Source of the DNA: Heterohyrax brucei
Taxonomy: Eukaryota; Chordata; Mammalia; Hyracoidea; Procaviidae
NCBI GenBank assembly: GCA_028571685.1
Contig: CM053166.1
Location: 61,714,111 to 61,778,110, forward strand
Direction of reading: 5' to 3'
DNA length: 64,000 nt
The notes beneath the pieces were generated by a model. It did no database searches, was not told the DNA's origin, and was given only the letters and a program-made list of their open reading frames with translations. Position numbers and translations under genes: made by a program. Positions 1 through 11,188 of the stretch are shown piece by piece (the first letter of the stretch is position 1; the number at the start of each line of letters is the position of its first letter).

Positions 1-120
1 GCCGAAGGAAATTTAGTTCTGTAGGTCCGTGAAACAGTGAACAGAGAATGTATGAGTTTCTCAAGTTTGGTAACAGATAGAAACAAGCGAAAGTACAGAG
101 TGATTCATCTACCTAGAAAT
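1..120 (+). repeat. partial satellite monomer at left edge
   Basis: This is the right part (monomer positions 127-246) of a monomer cut by the window edge. It carries the CTGTAGGTCCGTG variant of domain I and ends CTAGAAAT instead of CTAGAAAA. The same two markers occur at 4921-5040, so the 20-monomer duplication described at 1-2276 extends to or past the window start. Confidence 0.95.
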
Positions 121-2276
121 GTTACAGAGATTTACACAGAGAATTCCAAGGATAAGTACAAGAAAATAAGAGAGACTTAGAAAACTGGTAAATCCTACAT
201 TGTTGATAGAGTTGGGAGTACTTAGCACTGTGAAAACAGCACTTTCGGAGAAAGAAATCTACTTCTCTAAGACTGGGAAACAGTGAACAGAGAATGTATG
301 AGTTTCTCAAGATTTGTAACAGATAGAAACAAGCGAAAGTACACAGTGATTCATCTACCTAGAAAAGTTACAGAGGTTTACACAGAGAATTCCAAGGATA
401 AGTACAAGAAAATAAGAGAGACTTAGAAAACCGGTAAAACCTACATTGTTGATAGAGTTGGGAGTACTTAGCACTGTGAAAACAGCACTTTCGCCGAAGA
501 AAATTTAGTTCTGTAGGTCCGTGAAACAGTGAACAGAGATTGTATGAGTTTCTCAAGTTTGGTAACAGATAGAAAAAAGCGAAAGTACAGAGTGATTCAT
601 CTACCTAGAAAAGTTACAGAGGTTTACACAGAGAATTCCAAGGATAAGTATAAGAAAATAAGAGAGACTTAGAAAACTGGTAAATCCTACATTGTTGATA
701 GAGTTGGGAGTACTTAGCACTGTGAAAACAGCACTTTCGCAGAAAGAAATCTACTTCTCTAAGACTGGGAAACAGTGAACAGAGAATGTATGAGTTTCTC
801 AAGATTTGTAACAGATAGAAACAAGCGAAAGTACACAGTGATTCATCTACCTAGAAAAGTTACAGAGGTTTACACAGAGAATTCCAAGGATAAGTACAAG
901 AAAATAAGAGAGACTTAGAAAACTGGTAAAACCTACATTGTGGATAGAGTTGGGAGTACTTAGCACTGTGAAAACAGCACTTTCGCAGAAAGAAATCTAC
1001 TTCTCTAAGACTGGGAAACAGTGAACAGAGAATGTATGAGTTTTTCAAGATTGGTAACAGATAGAAACAAGAGAAAGTACACAGTGATTCATCTACCTAG
1101 AGAAGTTACAGAAGTTTACTAACAGAATTCCATGTATAAGTACAAGAAAATAAGAGAGACTTAGAAAACTGGTAAAACCTAAATTGTGGATAGAGTTGGG
1201 AGTACTTAGCACTGTGAAAACAGCACTTTCGCCGAAGGAAATTTAGTTCTCTAAGTCCGTGAAACAGTGAACAGAGAATCTATGAGTTTCTCAAGTTTGG
1301 TAACAGATAGAAACAAGCGAAAGTACACAGTGATTCATCTACCTAGAAAAGTTACAGAGGTTTACACAGAGAATTCCAGGGATAAGTACAAGAAAATAAG
1401 AGAGACTTAGAAAACTGGTAAAACCTACATTGTTGATAGAGTTGGGAGTACTTAGCACTGTGAAAACAGCACTTTCGGCGAAGGAAATTTAGTTCTCTAA
1501 GTCCGTGAAACAGTGAACAGAGAATGTATGAGTTTCTCAGGTTTGGTAACAGATAGAAACAAGCGAAAGTACACAGTGATTCATCTACCTAGAAAAGTTA
1601 CAGAGGTTTACACAGAGAATTCCAAGGATAAGTACAAGAATATAAGAGAGACTTAGAAAACTGGTAAAACCTACATTGTTGATAGAGTTGGGAGTACTTA
1701 GCACTGTGAAAACAGCACTTTCGCCGAAGGAAATTTAGTTCTGTAGGTCCGTGAAACAGTGAACAGAGATTGTATGAGTTTCTCAAGTTTGGTAACAGAT
1801 AGAAACAAGCGAAAGTACAGAGTGATTCATCTACCTAGAAAAGTTACAGAGGTTTACACAGAGAATTCCAAGGATAAGTACAAGAAAATAAGAGAGACTT
1901 AGAAAACTGGTAAATCCTACATTGTTGATAGAGTTGGGAGTACTTAGCACTGTGAAAACAGCACTTTCGCAGAAAGAAATCTACTTCTCTAAGACTGGGA
2001 AACAGTGAACAGAGAATGTATGAGTTTCTCAAGATTTGTAACAGATAGAAACAAGCGAAAGTACACAGTGATTCATCTACCTAGAAAAGTTACAGAGGTT
2101 TACACAGAGAATTCCAAGGATAAGTACAAGAAAATAAGAGAGACTTAGAAAACTGGTAAAACCTACATTGTTGATAGAGTTGGGAGTACTTAGCACTGTG
2201 AAAACAGCACTTTCGCCGAAGGAAATTTAGTTCTCTAAGTCCGTGAAACAGTGAACAGAGAATGTATGAGTTTCTC
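1..2276 (+). repeat. 20-monomer-offset HOR block, copy 1
   Basis: It matches 4921-7196 at an offset of 4,920 bp (20 monomers). Shared rare markers are CTAGAAAT at the first monomer border, TTTCGGCGAAGG near 1473 and 6394, TCTCAGGTTTGG near 1535 and 6456, and AAGAATATAAG near 1637 and 6557. The match ends where 2335 is type B but its counterpart 7255 is type A. Confidence 0.88.
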
Positions 2277-2334
2277 AAGTTTGGTAACAGATAGAAACAA
2301 GCGAAAGTACACAGTGATTCATCTACCTAGAAAA

Positions 2335-2580
2335 GTTACAGAGGTTTACACAGAGAATTCCAAGGATAAGTACAAGAAAATAAGAGAGACTTAGAAAATT
2401 GGTAAAACCTACATTGTTGATAGAGTTGGGAGTACTTAGCACTGTGAAAACAGCACTTTCGCAGAAAGAAATCTACTTCTCTAACACTGGGAAACAGTGA
2501 ACAGAGAATGTATGAGTTTTTCAAGATTGGTAACAGATAGAAACAAGAGAAAGTACACAGTGATTCATCTACCTAGAGAA
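2335..2580 (+). repeat. reference type B monomer
   Basis: Type B carries AGAAAGAAATCTACTTCTC and ACACTGGGAAACAG where type A has CCGAAGG and AAGTCCGTG. That is eight substitutions packed into positions 129-156. In this subform the change is linked to TTTTTCAAGATTGG, AAGAGAAAG and CTAGAGAAG further right. Only the CpG at position 126 remains. CACTG and CAGTG flank GGAAA, making a perfect 5-bp dyad that type A lacks. A second subform has AAGACTGGG and CAAGATTTG with AAGCGAAAG (for example 613-858 and 29885-30130). Confidence 0.93.
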
Positions 2581-2826
2581 GTTACAGAAGTTTACTAACA
2601 GAATTCTATGTATAAGTACAAGAAAATAAGAGAGACTTAGAAAACTGGTAAAACCTACATTGTGGATAGAGTTGGGAGTACTTAGCACTGTGAAAACAGC
2701 ACTTTCGCCGAAGGAAATTTAGTTCTCTAAGTCCGTGAAACAGTGAACAGAGAATGTATGAGTTTCTCAAGTTTGGTAACAGATAGAAACAAGCGAAAGT
2801 ACACAGTGATTCATCTACCTAGAAAA
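2581..2826 (+). repeat. reference type C monomer
   Basis: Type C starts GTTACAGAAGTTTACTAACA in place of GTTACAGAGGTTTACACAGA. It then has ATGTATAAG in place of AAGGATAAG and usually ATTGTGGATAG in place of ATTGTTGATAG. From the diagnostic window onward it is like type A. It follows the TTTTTCAAGATTGG form of type B, so B and C behave as a linked dimer. Clear copies run from 1105 to 44891; I see none after 45136. Confidence 0.92.
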
Positions 2827-3072
2827 GTTACAGAGGTTTACACAGAGAATTCCAGGGATAAGTACAAGAAAATAAGAGAGACTTAGAAAACTGGTAAAAC
2901 CTACATTGTTGATAGAGTTGGGAGTACTTAGCACTGTGAAAACAGCACTTTCGCCGAAGGAAATTTAGTTCTCTAAGTCCGTGAAACAGTGAACAGAGAA
3001 TGTATGAGTTTCTCAAGTTTGGTAACAGATAGAAACAAGCGAAAGTACACAGTGATTCATCTACCTAGAAAA

Positions 3073-3318
3073 GTTACAGAGGTTTACACAGAGAATTCCA
3101 AGGATAAGTACAAGAAAATAAGAGAGACTTAGAAAACTGGTAAAACCTACATTGTTGATAGAGTTGGGAGTACTTAGCACTGTGAAAACAGCACTTTCGC
3201 CGAAGGAAATTTAGTTCTCTAAGTCCGTGAAACAGTGAACAGAGAATGTATGAGTTTCTCAAGTTTGGTAACAGATAGAAACAAGCGAAAGTACACAGTG
3301 ATTCATCTACCTAGAAAA
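3073..3318 (+). repeat. reference type A monomer (majority class)
   Basis: This copy represents the commonest monomer. Its diagnostic window at positions 129-156 begins CCGAAGGAAATTTAG and ends AAGTCCGTG. It is followed by TTTCTCAAGTTTGG and AAGCGAAAG. It has four CpG sites, at monomer positions 126, 129, 154 and 214. TTCGCCGAA at positions 124-132 is a perfect 4+1+4 dyad. Composition is A 96, C 37, G 54, T 59. Most monomers in domains I and II are this class with a few substitutions. Confidence 0.95.
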
Positions 3319-4900
3319 GTTACAGAGGTTTATACAGAGAATTCCAAGGATAAGTACAAGAAAATAAGAGAGACTTAGAAAATTGGTAAAACCTACATTG
3401 TTGATAGAGTTGGGAGTACTTAGCGCTGTGAAAACAGCACTTTCGCCGAAGGAAATTTAGTTCTCTAAGTCCGTGAAACAGTGAACAGAGAATGTATGAG
3501 TTTCTCAAGTTTGGTAACAGATAGAAACAAGCGAAAGTACACAGTGATTCATCTACCTAGAAAAGTTACAGAGGTTTACACAGAGAATTCCAAGGATAAG
3601 TACAAGAAAATAAGAGAGACTTAGAAAACTGGTAAAACCTACATTGTTGATAGAGTTGGGAGTACTTAGCACTGTGAAAACAGCACTTTCGCCGAAGGAA
3701 ATTTAGTTCTCTAAGTCCGTGAAACCGTGAACAGAGAATGTATGAGTTTCTCAAGTTTGGTAACAGATAGAAACAAGCGAAAGTACACAGTGATTCATCT
3801 ACCTAGAAAAGTTACAGAGGTTTACACAGAGAATTCCTAGGATAAGTACAAGAAAATAAGAGAGACTTAGAAAACCGGTAAAACCTACATTGTTGATAGA
3901 GTTGGGAGTACTTAGCACTGTGAAAACAGCACTTTCGCAGAAAGAAATCTACTTCTCTAACACTGGGAAACAGTGAACAGAGAATGTATGAGTTTTTCAA
4001 GATTGGTAACAGATAGAAACAAGAGAAAGTACACAGTGATTCATCTACCTAGAGAAGTTACAGAAGTTTACTAACAGAATTCCATGTATAAGTACAAGAC
4101 AATAAGAGAGACTTAGAAAACTGGTAAAACCTACAATGTGGATAGAGTTGGGAGTACTTAGCACTGTGAAAACAGCACTTTCGCCGAAGGAAATTTAGTT
4201 CTCTAAGTCCGTGAAACAGTGAACAGAGAATGTATGAGTTTCTCAAGTTTGGTAACAGATAGAAACAAGCGAAAGTACACAGTGATTCATCTACCTAGAA
4301 AAGTTACAGAGGTTTACACAGAGAATTCCAGGGATAAGTACAAGAAAATAAGAGAGACTTAGAAAACTGGTAAAACCTACATTGTTAATAGAGTTGGGAG
4401 TACTTAGCACTGTGAAAACAGCACTTTCGCCGAAGGAAATTTAGTTCTCTAAGTCCGTGAAACAGTGAACAGAGAATGTATGAGTTTCTCAAGTTTGGTA
4501 ACAGATAGAAACAAGCGAAAGTACACAGTGATTCATCTACCTAGAAAAGTTACAGAGGTTTACACAGAGAATTCCAAGGATAAGTACAAGAAAATAAGAG
4601 AGACTTAGAAAATTGGTAAATCCTACATTGTTGATAGAGTTGGGAGTACTTAGCGCTGTGAAAACAGCACTTTCGCCAAAGGAAATATAGTTCTCTAAGT
4701 CCGTGAAACAGTGAACAGAGAATGTATGAGTTTCTCCAGTTTGGTAACAGATAGAAACAAGCGAAAGTACACAGTGATTCATCTACCTAGAAAAGTTACA
4801 GAGGTTTACACAGAGAATTCCAAGGATAAGTACAAGAATATAAGAGAGACTTAGAAAACTGGTAAAACCTACATTGTTGATAGAGTTGGGAGTACTTAGC
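3319..4900 (+). repeat. 16-monomer-offset HOR block, copy 1
   Basis: It matches 7255-8834 at 3,936 bp (16 monomers). Shared markers in order are GCGCTGTG, GAAACCGTGAAC, a type B monomer, a type C monomer with GACAATAAG, GTTAATAGAG and AAGAATATAAG. The match stops inside the monomer at 4795, whose left half agrees with 8729 while its right half switches to the CTGTAGG class. Confidence 0.85.
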
Positions 4901-4920
4901 ACTGTGAAAACAGCACTTTC

Positions 4921-7196
4921 GCCGAAGGAAATTTAGTTCTGTAGGTCCGTGAAACAGTGAACAGAGAATGTATGAGTTTCTCAAGTTTGGTAACAGATAG
5001 AAACAAGCGAAAGTACAGAGTGATTCATCTACCTAGAAATGTTACAGAGGTTTACACAGAGAATTCCAAGGATAAGTACAAGAAAATAAGAGAGACTTAG
5101 AAAACTGGTAAATCCTACATTGTTGATAGAGTTGGGAGTACTTCGCACTGTGAAAACAGCACTTTCGCAGAAAGAAATCTACTTCTCTAAGACTGGGAAA
5201 CAGTGAACAGATAATGTATGAGTTTCTCAAGATTTGTAACAGATAGAAACAAGCGAAAGTACACAGTGATTCATCTACCTAGAAAAGTTACAGAGGTTTA
5301 CACAGAGAATTCCAAGGATAAGTACAAGAAAATAAGAGAGACTTAGAAAACCGGTAAAACCTACATTGTTGATAGAGTTGGGAGTACTTAGCACTGTGAA
5401 AACAGCACTTTCGCCGAAGGAAATTTAGTTCTGTAGGTCCGTGAAACAGTGAACAGAGATTGTATGTGTTTCTCAAGTTTGGTAACAGATAGAAACAAGC
5501 GAAAGTACAGAGTGATTCATCTACCTAGAAAAGTTACAGAGGTTTACACAGAGAATTCCAAGGATAAGTACAAGAAAATAAGAGAGACTTAGAAAACTGG
5601 TAAATCCTACATTGTTGATAGAGTTGGGAGTACTTAGCACTGTGAAAACAGCACTTTCGCAGAAAGAAATCTACTTCTCTAAGACTGGGAAACAGTGAAC
5701 AGAGAATGTATGAGTTTCTCAAGATTTGTAACAGATAGAAACAAGCGAAAGTACACAGTGATTCATCTACCTAGAAAAGTTACAGAGCTTTACACAGAGA
5801 ATTCCAAGGATAAGTACAAGAAAATAAGAGAGACTTAGAAAACTGGTAAAACCTACATTGTGGATAGAGTTGGGAATACTTAGCACTGTGAAAACAGCAC
5901 TTTCGCAGAAAGAAATCTACTTCTCTAAGACTGGGAAACAGTGAACAGAGAATGTATGAGTTTTTCAAGATTGGTAACAGATAGAAACAAGAGAAAGTAC
6001 ACAGTGATTCATCTACCTAGAGAAGTTACAGAAGTTTACTAACAGAATTCCATGTATAAGTACAAGAAAATAAGAGAGACTTAGAAAACTGGTAAAAAAT
6101 ACATTGTGGATAGAGTTGGGAGTACTTAGCACTGTGAAAACAGCACTTTCGCCGAAGGAAATTTAGTTCTCTAAGTCCGTGAAACAGTGAACAGAGAATG
6201 TATGAGTTTCTCAAGTTTGGTAACAGATAGAAACAAGCGAAAGTACACAGTGATTCATCTACCTAGAAAAGTTACAGAGGTTTACACAGAGAATTCCAGG
6301 GATAAGTACAAGAAAATAAGAGAGACTTAGAAAACTGGTAAAACCTACATTGTTGATAGAGTTGGGAGTACTTAGCACTGTGAAAACAGCACTTTCGGCG
6401 AAGGAAATTTAGTTCTCTAAGTCCGTGAAACAGTGAACAGAGAATGTATGAGTTTCTCAGGTTTGGTAACAGATAGAAACAAGCGAAAGTACACAGTGAT
6501 TCATCTACCTAGAAAAGTTACAGAGGTTTACACAGAGAATTCCAAGGATAAGTACAAGAATATAAGAGAGACTTAGAAAACTGGTAAAACCTACATTGTT
6601 GATAGAGTTGGGAGTACTTAGCACTGTGAAAACAGCACTTTCGCCGAAGGAAATTTAGTTCTGTAGGTCCGTGAAACAGTGAACAGAGATTGTATGAGTT
6701 TCTCAAGTTTGGTAACAGATAGAAACAAGCGAAAGTACAGAGTGATTCATCTACCTAGAAAAGTTACAGAGGTTTACACAGAGAATTCCAAGGATAAGTA
6801 CTAGAAAATAAGAGAGACTTAGAAAACTGGTAAATCCTACATTGTTGATAGAGTTGGGAGTACTTAGCACTGTGAAAACAGCACTTTCGCAGAAAGAAAT
6901 CTACTTCTCTAACACTGGGAAACAGTGAACAGAGAATGTATGAGTTTCTCAAGATTTGTAACAGATAGAAACAAGCGAAAGTACACAGTGATTCATCTAC
7001 CTAGAAAAGTTACAGAGGTTTACACAGAGAATTCCAAGGATAAGTACAAGAAAATAAGAGAGACTTAGAAAACGGGTAAAACCTACATTGTTGATAGAGT
7101 TGGGAGTACTTAGCACTGTGAAAACAGCACTTTCGCCGAAGGAAATTTAGTTCTCTAAGTCCGTGAAACAGTGAACAGAGAATGTATGAGTTTCTC
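4921..7196 (+). repeat. 20-monomer-offset HOR block, copy 2
   Basis: Counterpart of 1-2276 with the same subtype order. Private changes here include GGTAAAAAATAC in the type C monomer at 6025 and AAAACGGGT in the monomer at 7009. Confidence 0.88.
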
Positions 7197-8443
7197 AAGT
7201 TTGGTAACAGATAGAAACAAGCGAAAGTACACAGTGATTCATCTACCTAGAAAAGTTACAGAGGTTTACACAGAGAATTCCAAGGATAAGTACAAGAAAA
7301 TAAGAGAGACTTAGAAAATTGGTAAAACCTACATTGTTGATAGAGTTGGGAGTACTTAGCGCTGTGAAAACAGCACTTTCGCCGAAGGAAATTTAGTTCT
7401 CTAAGTCCGTGAAACAGTGAACAGAGAATGTATGAGTTTCTCAAGTTTGGTAACAGATAGAAACAAGGGAAAGTACACAGTGATTCATCTACCTAGAAAA
7501 GTTACAGAGGTTTACACAGAGAATTCCAAGGATAAGTACAAGAAAATAAGAGAGACTTAGAAAACTGGTAAAACCTACATTGTTGATAGAGTTGGGAGTA
7601 CTTAGCACTGTGAAAACAGCACTTTCGCCGAAGGAAATTTAGTTCTCTAAGTCCGTGAAACCGTGAACAGAGAATGTATGAGTTTCTCAAGTTTGGTAAC
7701 AGATAGAAACAAGCGAAAGTACACAGTGATTCATCTACCTAGAAAAGTTACAGAGGTTTACACAGAGAATTCCAGGGATAAGTACAAGAAAATAAGAGAG
7801 ACTTAGAAAACCGGTAAAACCTACATTGTTGATAGAGTTGGAAGTACTTAGCACTGTGAAAACAGCACTTTCGCAGAAAGAAATCTACTTCTCTAACACT
7901 GGGAAACAGTGAACAGAGAATGTATGAGTTTTTCAAGATTGGTAACAGATAGAAACAAGAGAAAGTACACAGTGATTCATCTACCTAGAGAAGTTACAGA
8001 AGTTTACTAACAGAATTCCATGTATAAGTACAAGACAATAAGAGAGACTTAGAAAACTGGTAAAACCTACAATGTGGATAGAGTTGGGAGTACTTAGCAC
8101 TGTGAAAACAGCACTTTCGCCGAAGGAAATTTAGTTCTCTAAGTCCGTGAAACAGTGAACAGAGAATGTATGAGTTTCTCAAGTTTGGTAACAGATAGAA
8201 ACAAGCGAAAGTACACAGTGATTCATCTACCTAGAAAAGTTACAGAGGTTTACACAGAGAATTCCAGGGATAAGTACAAGAAAATAAGAGAGACTTAGAA
8301 AACTGGTAAAACCTACATTGTTAATAGAGTTGGGAGTACTTAGCACTGTGAAAACAGCACTTTCGCCGAAGGAAATTTAGTTCTCTAAGTCCGTGAAACA
8401 GTGAACAGAGAATGTATGAGTTTCTCAAGTTTGGTAACAGATA

Positions 8444-8447
8444 GAAC
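8444..8447. other. 1-bp deletion in satellite monomer
   Basis: GATAGAACAAG is present where all other copies have GATAGAAACAAG. Confidence 0.9.
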
Positions 8448-8592
8448 AAGCGAAAGTACACAGTGATTCATCTACCTAGAAAAGTTACAGAGGTTTACAC
8501 AGAGAATTCCAAGGATAAGTACAAGAAAATAAGAGAGACTTAGAAAATTGGTAAAACCTACATTGTTGATAGAGTTGGGAGTACTTAGCGCT

Positions 8593-8595
8593 GGA
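8593..8595. other. 1-bp deletion in satellite monomer
   Basis: GCGCTGGAAAAC replaces GCGCTGTGAAAAC. It lies about 150 bp from the previous deletion, in the next monomer. Confidence 0.9.
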
Positions 8596-9220
8596 AAACA
8601 GCACTTTCGCCGAAGGAAATTTAGTTCTCTAAGTCCGTGAAACAGTGAACAGAGAATGTATGAGTTTCTCAAGTTTGGTAACAGATAGAAACAAGCGAAA
8701 GTACACAGTGATTCATCTACCTAGAAAAGTTACAGAGGTTTACACAGAGAATTCCAAGGATAAGTACAAGAATATAAGAGAGACTTAGAAAACTGGTAAA
8801 ACCTACATTGTTGATAGAGTTGGGAGTACTTAGCACTGTGAAAACAGCACTTTCGCTGAAGGAAATTTAGTTCTCTAAGTCCGTGAAACAGTGAACAGAG
8901 AATGTATGAGTTTCTCAAGTTTGGTAACAGATAGAAACAAGCGAAAGTACACAGTGATTCATCTACCTAGAAAAGTTACAGAGGTTTACACAGAGAATTC
9001 CAAGGATAAGTACAAGAAAATAAGAGAGACTTAGAAAATTGGTAAAACCTACATTGTTGATAGAGTTGGGAGTACTTAGCGCTGTGAAAACAGCACTTTC
9101 GCCGAAGGAAATTTAGTTCTCTAAGTCCGTGAAACAGTGAACAGAGAATGTATGAGTTTCTCAAGTTTGGTAACAGATAGAAACAAGCGAAAATACACAG
9201 TGATTCATCTACCTAGAAAA

Positions 9221-9466
9221 GTTACAGAGGTTTACACAGAGAATTCCAAGGATAAGTACAAGAAAATAAGAGAGACTTAGAAAACTGGTAAAACATACAT
9301 TGTAAATAGAGTTGGGAGTACTTAGCACTGTGAAAACAGCACGTTTGCCGACGGAAATTTAGTTCTCTAAGTACGTGAAACAGTGAACAGAGAATGTATG
9401 AGTTTCTCAAGATTGGTTAGAGATAGAAACAAGAGAAAGTACACAGTGATTCATCTACCTAGAAAA
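9221..9466 (+). repeat. isolated type F-like monomer inside domain I
   Basis: This monomer has AAAACATACATTGTAAATAG, GCCGACGG, CAAGATTGG and AAGAGAAAG, the marker set of type F, otherwise found only to the right of 43 kb. It also has private changes (ACGTTTGCCG, AAGTACGTG, GGTTAGAGATAG). Its neighbours are ordinary domain I monomers. Confidence 0.87.
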
Positions 9467-11188
9467 GTTACAGAGATTTACACAGAGAATTCCAAGGATA
9501 AGTACAAGAAAATAAGAGAGACTTAGAAAACCGGTAAAACCTACATTGTTGATAGAGTTGGGAGTACTTAGCACTGTGAAAACAGCACTTTCGCCGAAGG
9601 AAATTTAGTTCTGTAGGTCCGTGAAACAGTGAACAGAGATTGTATGAGTTTCTCAAGTTTGGTAACAGATAGAAACAAGCGAAAGTACAGAGTGATTCAT
9701 CTACCTAGAAAAGTTACAGAGGTTTACACAGAGAATTGCAAGGATAAGTACAAGAAAATAAGAGAGACTTAGAAAACTGGTAAATCCTACATTGTTGATA
9801 GAGTTGGGAGTACTTAGCACTGTGAAAACAGCACTTTCGCAGAAAGAAATCTACTTCTCTAAGACTGGGAAACAGTGAACAGAGAATGTATGAGTTTCTC
9901 AAGATTTGTAACAGATAGAAACAAGCGAAAGTACACAGTGATTCATCTACCTAGAAAAGTTACAGAGGTTTACACAGAGAATTCCAAGGATAAGTACAAG
10001 AATATAAGAGAGACTTAGAAAACTGGTAAAACCTACATTGTTGATAGAGTTGGGAGTACTTAGCACTGTGAAAACAGCACTTTCGCCGAAGGAAATTTAG
10101 TTCTGTAGGTCCGTGAAACAGTGAACAGAGATTGTATGAGTTTCTCAAGTTTGGTAACAGATAGAAACAAGCGAAAGTACAGAGTGATTCATCTACCTAG
10201 AAAAGTTACAGAGGTTTACACAGAGAATTCCAAGGATAAGTACAAGAAAATAAGAGAGACTTAGAAAACTGGTAAATCCTACATTGTTGATACAGTTGGG
10301 AGTACTTAGCACTGTGAAAACAGCACTTTCGCAGAAAGAAATCTACTTCTCTAAGACTGGGAAACAGTGAACAGAGAATGTATGAGTTTCTCAAGATTTG
10401 TAACAGATAGAAACAAGCGAAAGTACACAGTGATTCATCTACCTAGAAAAGTTACAGAGGTTTACAGAGAGAATTCCAAGGATAAGTACAAGAAAATAAG
10501 AGAGACTTAGAAAACGGGTGAAACCTACATTGTTGATAGAGTTGGGAGTACTTAGCACTGTGAAAACAGCACTTTCGCCGAAGGAAATTTAGTTCTCTAA
10601 GTCCGTGAAACAGTGAACAGAGAATGTATGAGTTTCTCAAGTTTGGTAACAGATAGAAACAAGCGAAAGTACACAGTGATTCATCTACCTAGAAAAGTTA
10701 CAGAGGTTTACCCAGAGAATTCCAAGGATAAGTACAAGAAAATAAGAGAGACTTAGAAAATTGGTAAAACCTACATTGTTGATAGAGTTGGGAGTACTTA
10801 GCACTGTGAAAACAGCACTTTCGCAGAAAGAAATCTACTTCTCTAACACTGGGAAACAGTGAACAGAGAATGTATGAGTTTTTCAAGATTGGTAACAGAT
10901 AGAAACAAGAGAAAGTACACAGTGATTCATCTACCTAGAGAAGTTACAGAAGTTTACTAACAGAATTCTATGTATAAGTACAAGAAAATAAGAGAGACTT
11001 AGAAAACTGGTAAAACCTACATTGTGGATAGAGTTGGGAGTACTTAGCACTGTGAAAACAGCACTTTCGCCGAAGGAAATTTAGTTCTCTAAGTCCGTGA
11101 AACAGTGAACAGAGAATGTATGAGTTTCTCAAGTTTGGTAACAGATAGAAACAAGCGAAAGTACACAGTGATTCATCTACCTAGAAAA

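Larger units (their letters stand above)
7255..8834 (+). repeat. 16-monomer-offset HOR block, copy 2
   Basis: Counterpart of 3319-4900. Two 1-bp deletions in this copy (near 8445 and 8594) are absent from copy 1, so they arose after the duplication or were lost from the other copy. Confidence 0.85.
1..11188 (+). repeat. array domain I: CTGTAGG-marked HOR mosaic
   Basis: This segment is defined by monomers with TTCTGTAGGTCCGTG (for example 367, 1597, 4795, 5287, 6517, 9467, 9959), which I do not see to the right of about 10.2 kb. They alternate with the AAGACTGGG form of type B. The segment contains a 20-monomer and a 16-monomer duplication and the only two single-base deletions of the left 46 kb. 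The right limit is set where the nine-monomer block of domain II begins. Confidence 0.8.

Noticed and set aside
3123-3153. Phased A-tract DNA bending at monomer positions 51-81
   Set aside because: The A-runs are spaced roughly 18 and 9 bp, which is not a convincing helical phase, and I cannot compute curvature here.
3194-3215. CENP-B box-like sequence around TTTCGCCGAAGGAAAT
   Set aside because: It matches the TTCG and the following A of the 17-bp CENP-B box but not the CGGG core at the right, and the reverse strand fails as well. It is not a canonical CENP-B box.
4537-4782. Longer minus-strand frames such as 81 codons here and 79 codons at 45384-45623
   Set aside because: They are the same recurring frame, or a neighbouring frame across a monomer, extended by chance substitutions. 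No independent evidence of coding.
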